Origin: Mesoaciditoga lauensis cd-1655R = DSM 25116
GTDB lineage: Bacteria > Thermotogota > Thermotogae > Mesoaciditogales > Mesoaciditogaceae
NCBI RefSeq assembly: GCF_000745455.1
Contig: NZ_KN050690.1
Coordinates: 1 to 37,084 of the forward strand
DNA: 37,084 bases
Direction: 5' to 3'
A program made the translations under genes and the position numbers. The notes beneath the pieces are model-generated. The model made no database searches, was not told the DNA's origin, and saw nothing but the letters and a program-made list of their open reading frames with translations. Below, one piece after another: positions 36,919-37,084 of the stretch (its first letter is position 1; every line of letters begins with the position of its first letter).

Positions 36919-37084
36919 GTTTCCATTCCCCATAGGTAATATAAAAGCGGCAAGTTGGTGAATTTAACAGTATCTCATTGTGTGTTTCCATTCCTCATGG
37001 GTAATATAAAAACTTTAACTGGAAGCGAATTGAAACTCTTTATGATAGTGTTTCCATTCCTCATAGGTAATATAAAAACCGCTA
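36919..37084 (-). CRISPR. edge of a CRISPR array (three repeats visible)
   Basis: A 30-bp repeat occurs at 36919-36948, 36984-37013 and 37050-37079, separated by unique spacers of 35 bp (36949-36983) and 36 bp (37014-37049); a further spacer runs off the window. The + strand repeat begins GTTTCCATTCCTCATAGG and ends TAATATAAAAAC. Its complement ends in GGAATGGAAAC, resembling the usual crRNA 5' handle, so the array is probably transcribed on the - strand with its leader to the right. The first repeat has two changes and the second one change, as expected of the old, leader-distal end. No cas genes are in the window, and no spacer matches other sequence here. Confidence 0.95.

Noticed and set aside
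36791-36991. 66-codon - strand frame ending ALGVEPRTLRV
   Set aside because: It is antisense to tRNA-Met; this peptide is a common spurious translation of tRNA genes. It also crosses the terminator and a CRISPR repeat.

Overview
The window reads as chromosomal DNA of a Thermotogota (Thermotogae) bacterium. This rests on an Rnf cluster in the order C-D-G-E-A-B, a methylpurine-DNA glycosylase of the endonuclease III superfamily, a tRNase Z of T. maritima-like length beside tRNA genes that encode CCA, a 30-bp CRISPR repeat of a type familiar in thermophiles, and large Ig-like envelope proteins. The genus cannot be fixed from the sequence alone. The genome is compact: neighbouring genes overlap by 4-30 bp, TTG starts are common, and most recognisable promoters carry an extended -10 (TGnTATAAT-like).

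Region 1 (1-7395, + strand): a partial gene end, then a long run of rpsF-ssb-rpsR-rplI-rnz-nfeD-SPFH protein-membrane protein-fliW-csrA-gatC-yraN-alaX-small membrane ORF. A probable S6:S18-binding leader precedes rpsF. Region 2 (7396-8088): no convincing gene; it holds two long nested palindromic repeats, a GC-rich palindrome and a repeat fragment. Region 3 (8089-16341, - strand): eno-murE-murF-mraY-murD-ftsW-murG, a peptidoglycan precursor operon headed by enolase. Region 4 (16386-22820, - strand): apt-pgi-rnfC-D-G-E-A-B, where Rnf couples ferredoxin/NAD electron transfer to an ion gradient; RnfB is very short. Region 5 (22893-32404, - strand): four exported proteins (a giant Ig-like protein, a C-terminally anchored protein, a small probable beta-barrel and an Ig-like lipoprotein), followed by a DNA glycosylase, an RsmC-like methyltransferase and two ECF transporter ATPases.

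Region 6 (32582-36547): a PAS-GGDEF diguanylate cyclase and an exported phospholipase-D-superfamily protein with OB-fold-like modules. The PLD gene is bracketed by two copies of the same ~175-bp palindromic repeat found in region 2. The two copies share direct-orientation outer flanks, but everything between their 19-bp inverted arms is reversed. This indicates an inversion event, and it is the most unusual structure in the window. Region 7 (36548-37084): tRNA-Leu(UAA), initiator tRNA-Met and elongator tRNA-Met, a rho-independent terminator, and the edge of a CRISPR array running off the window end. No cas genes are present.
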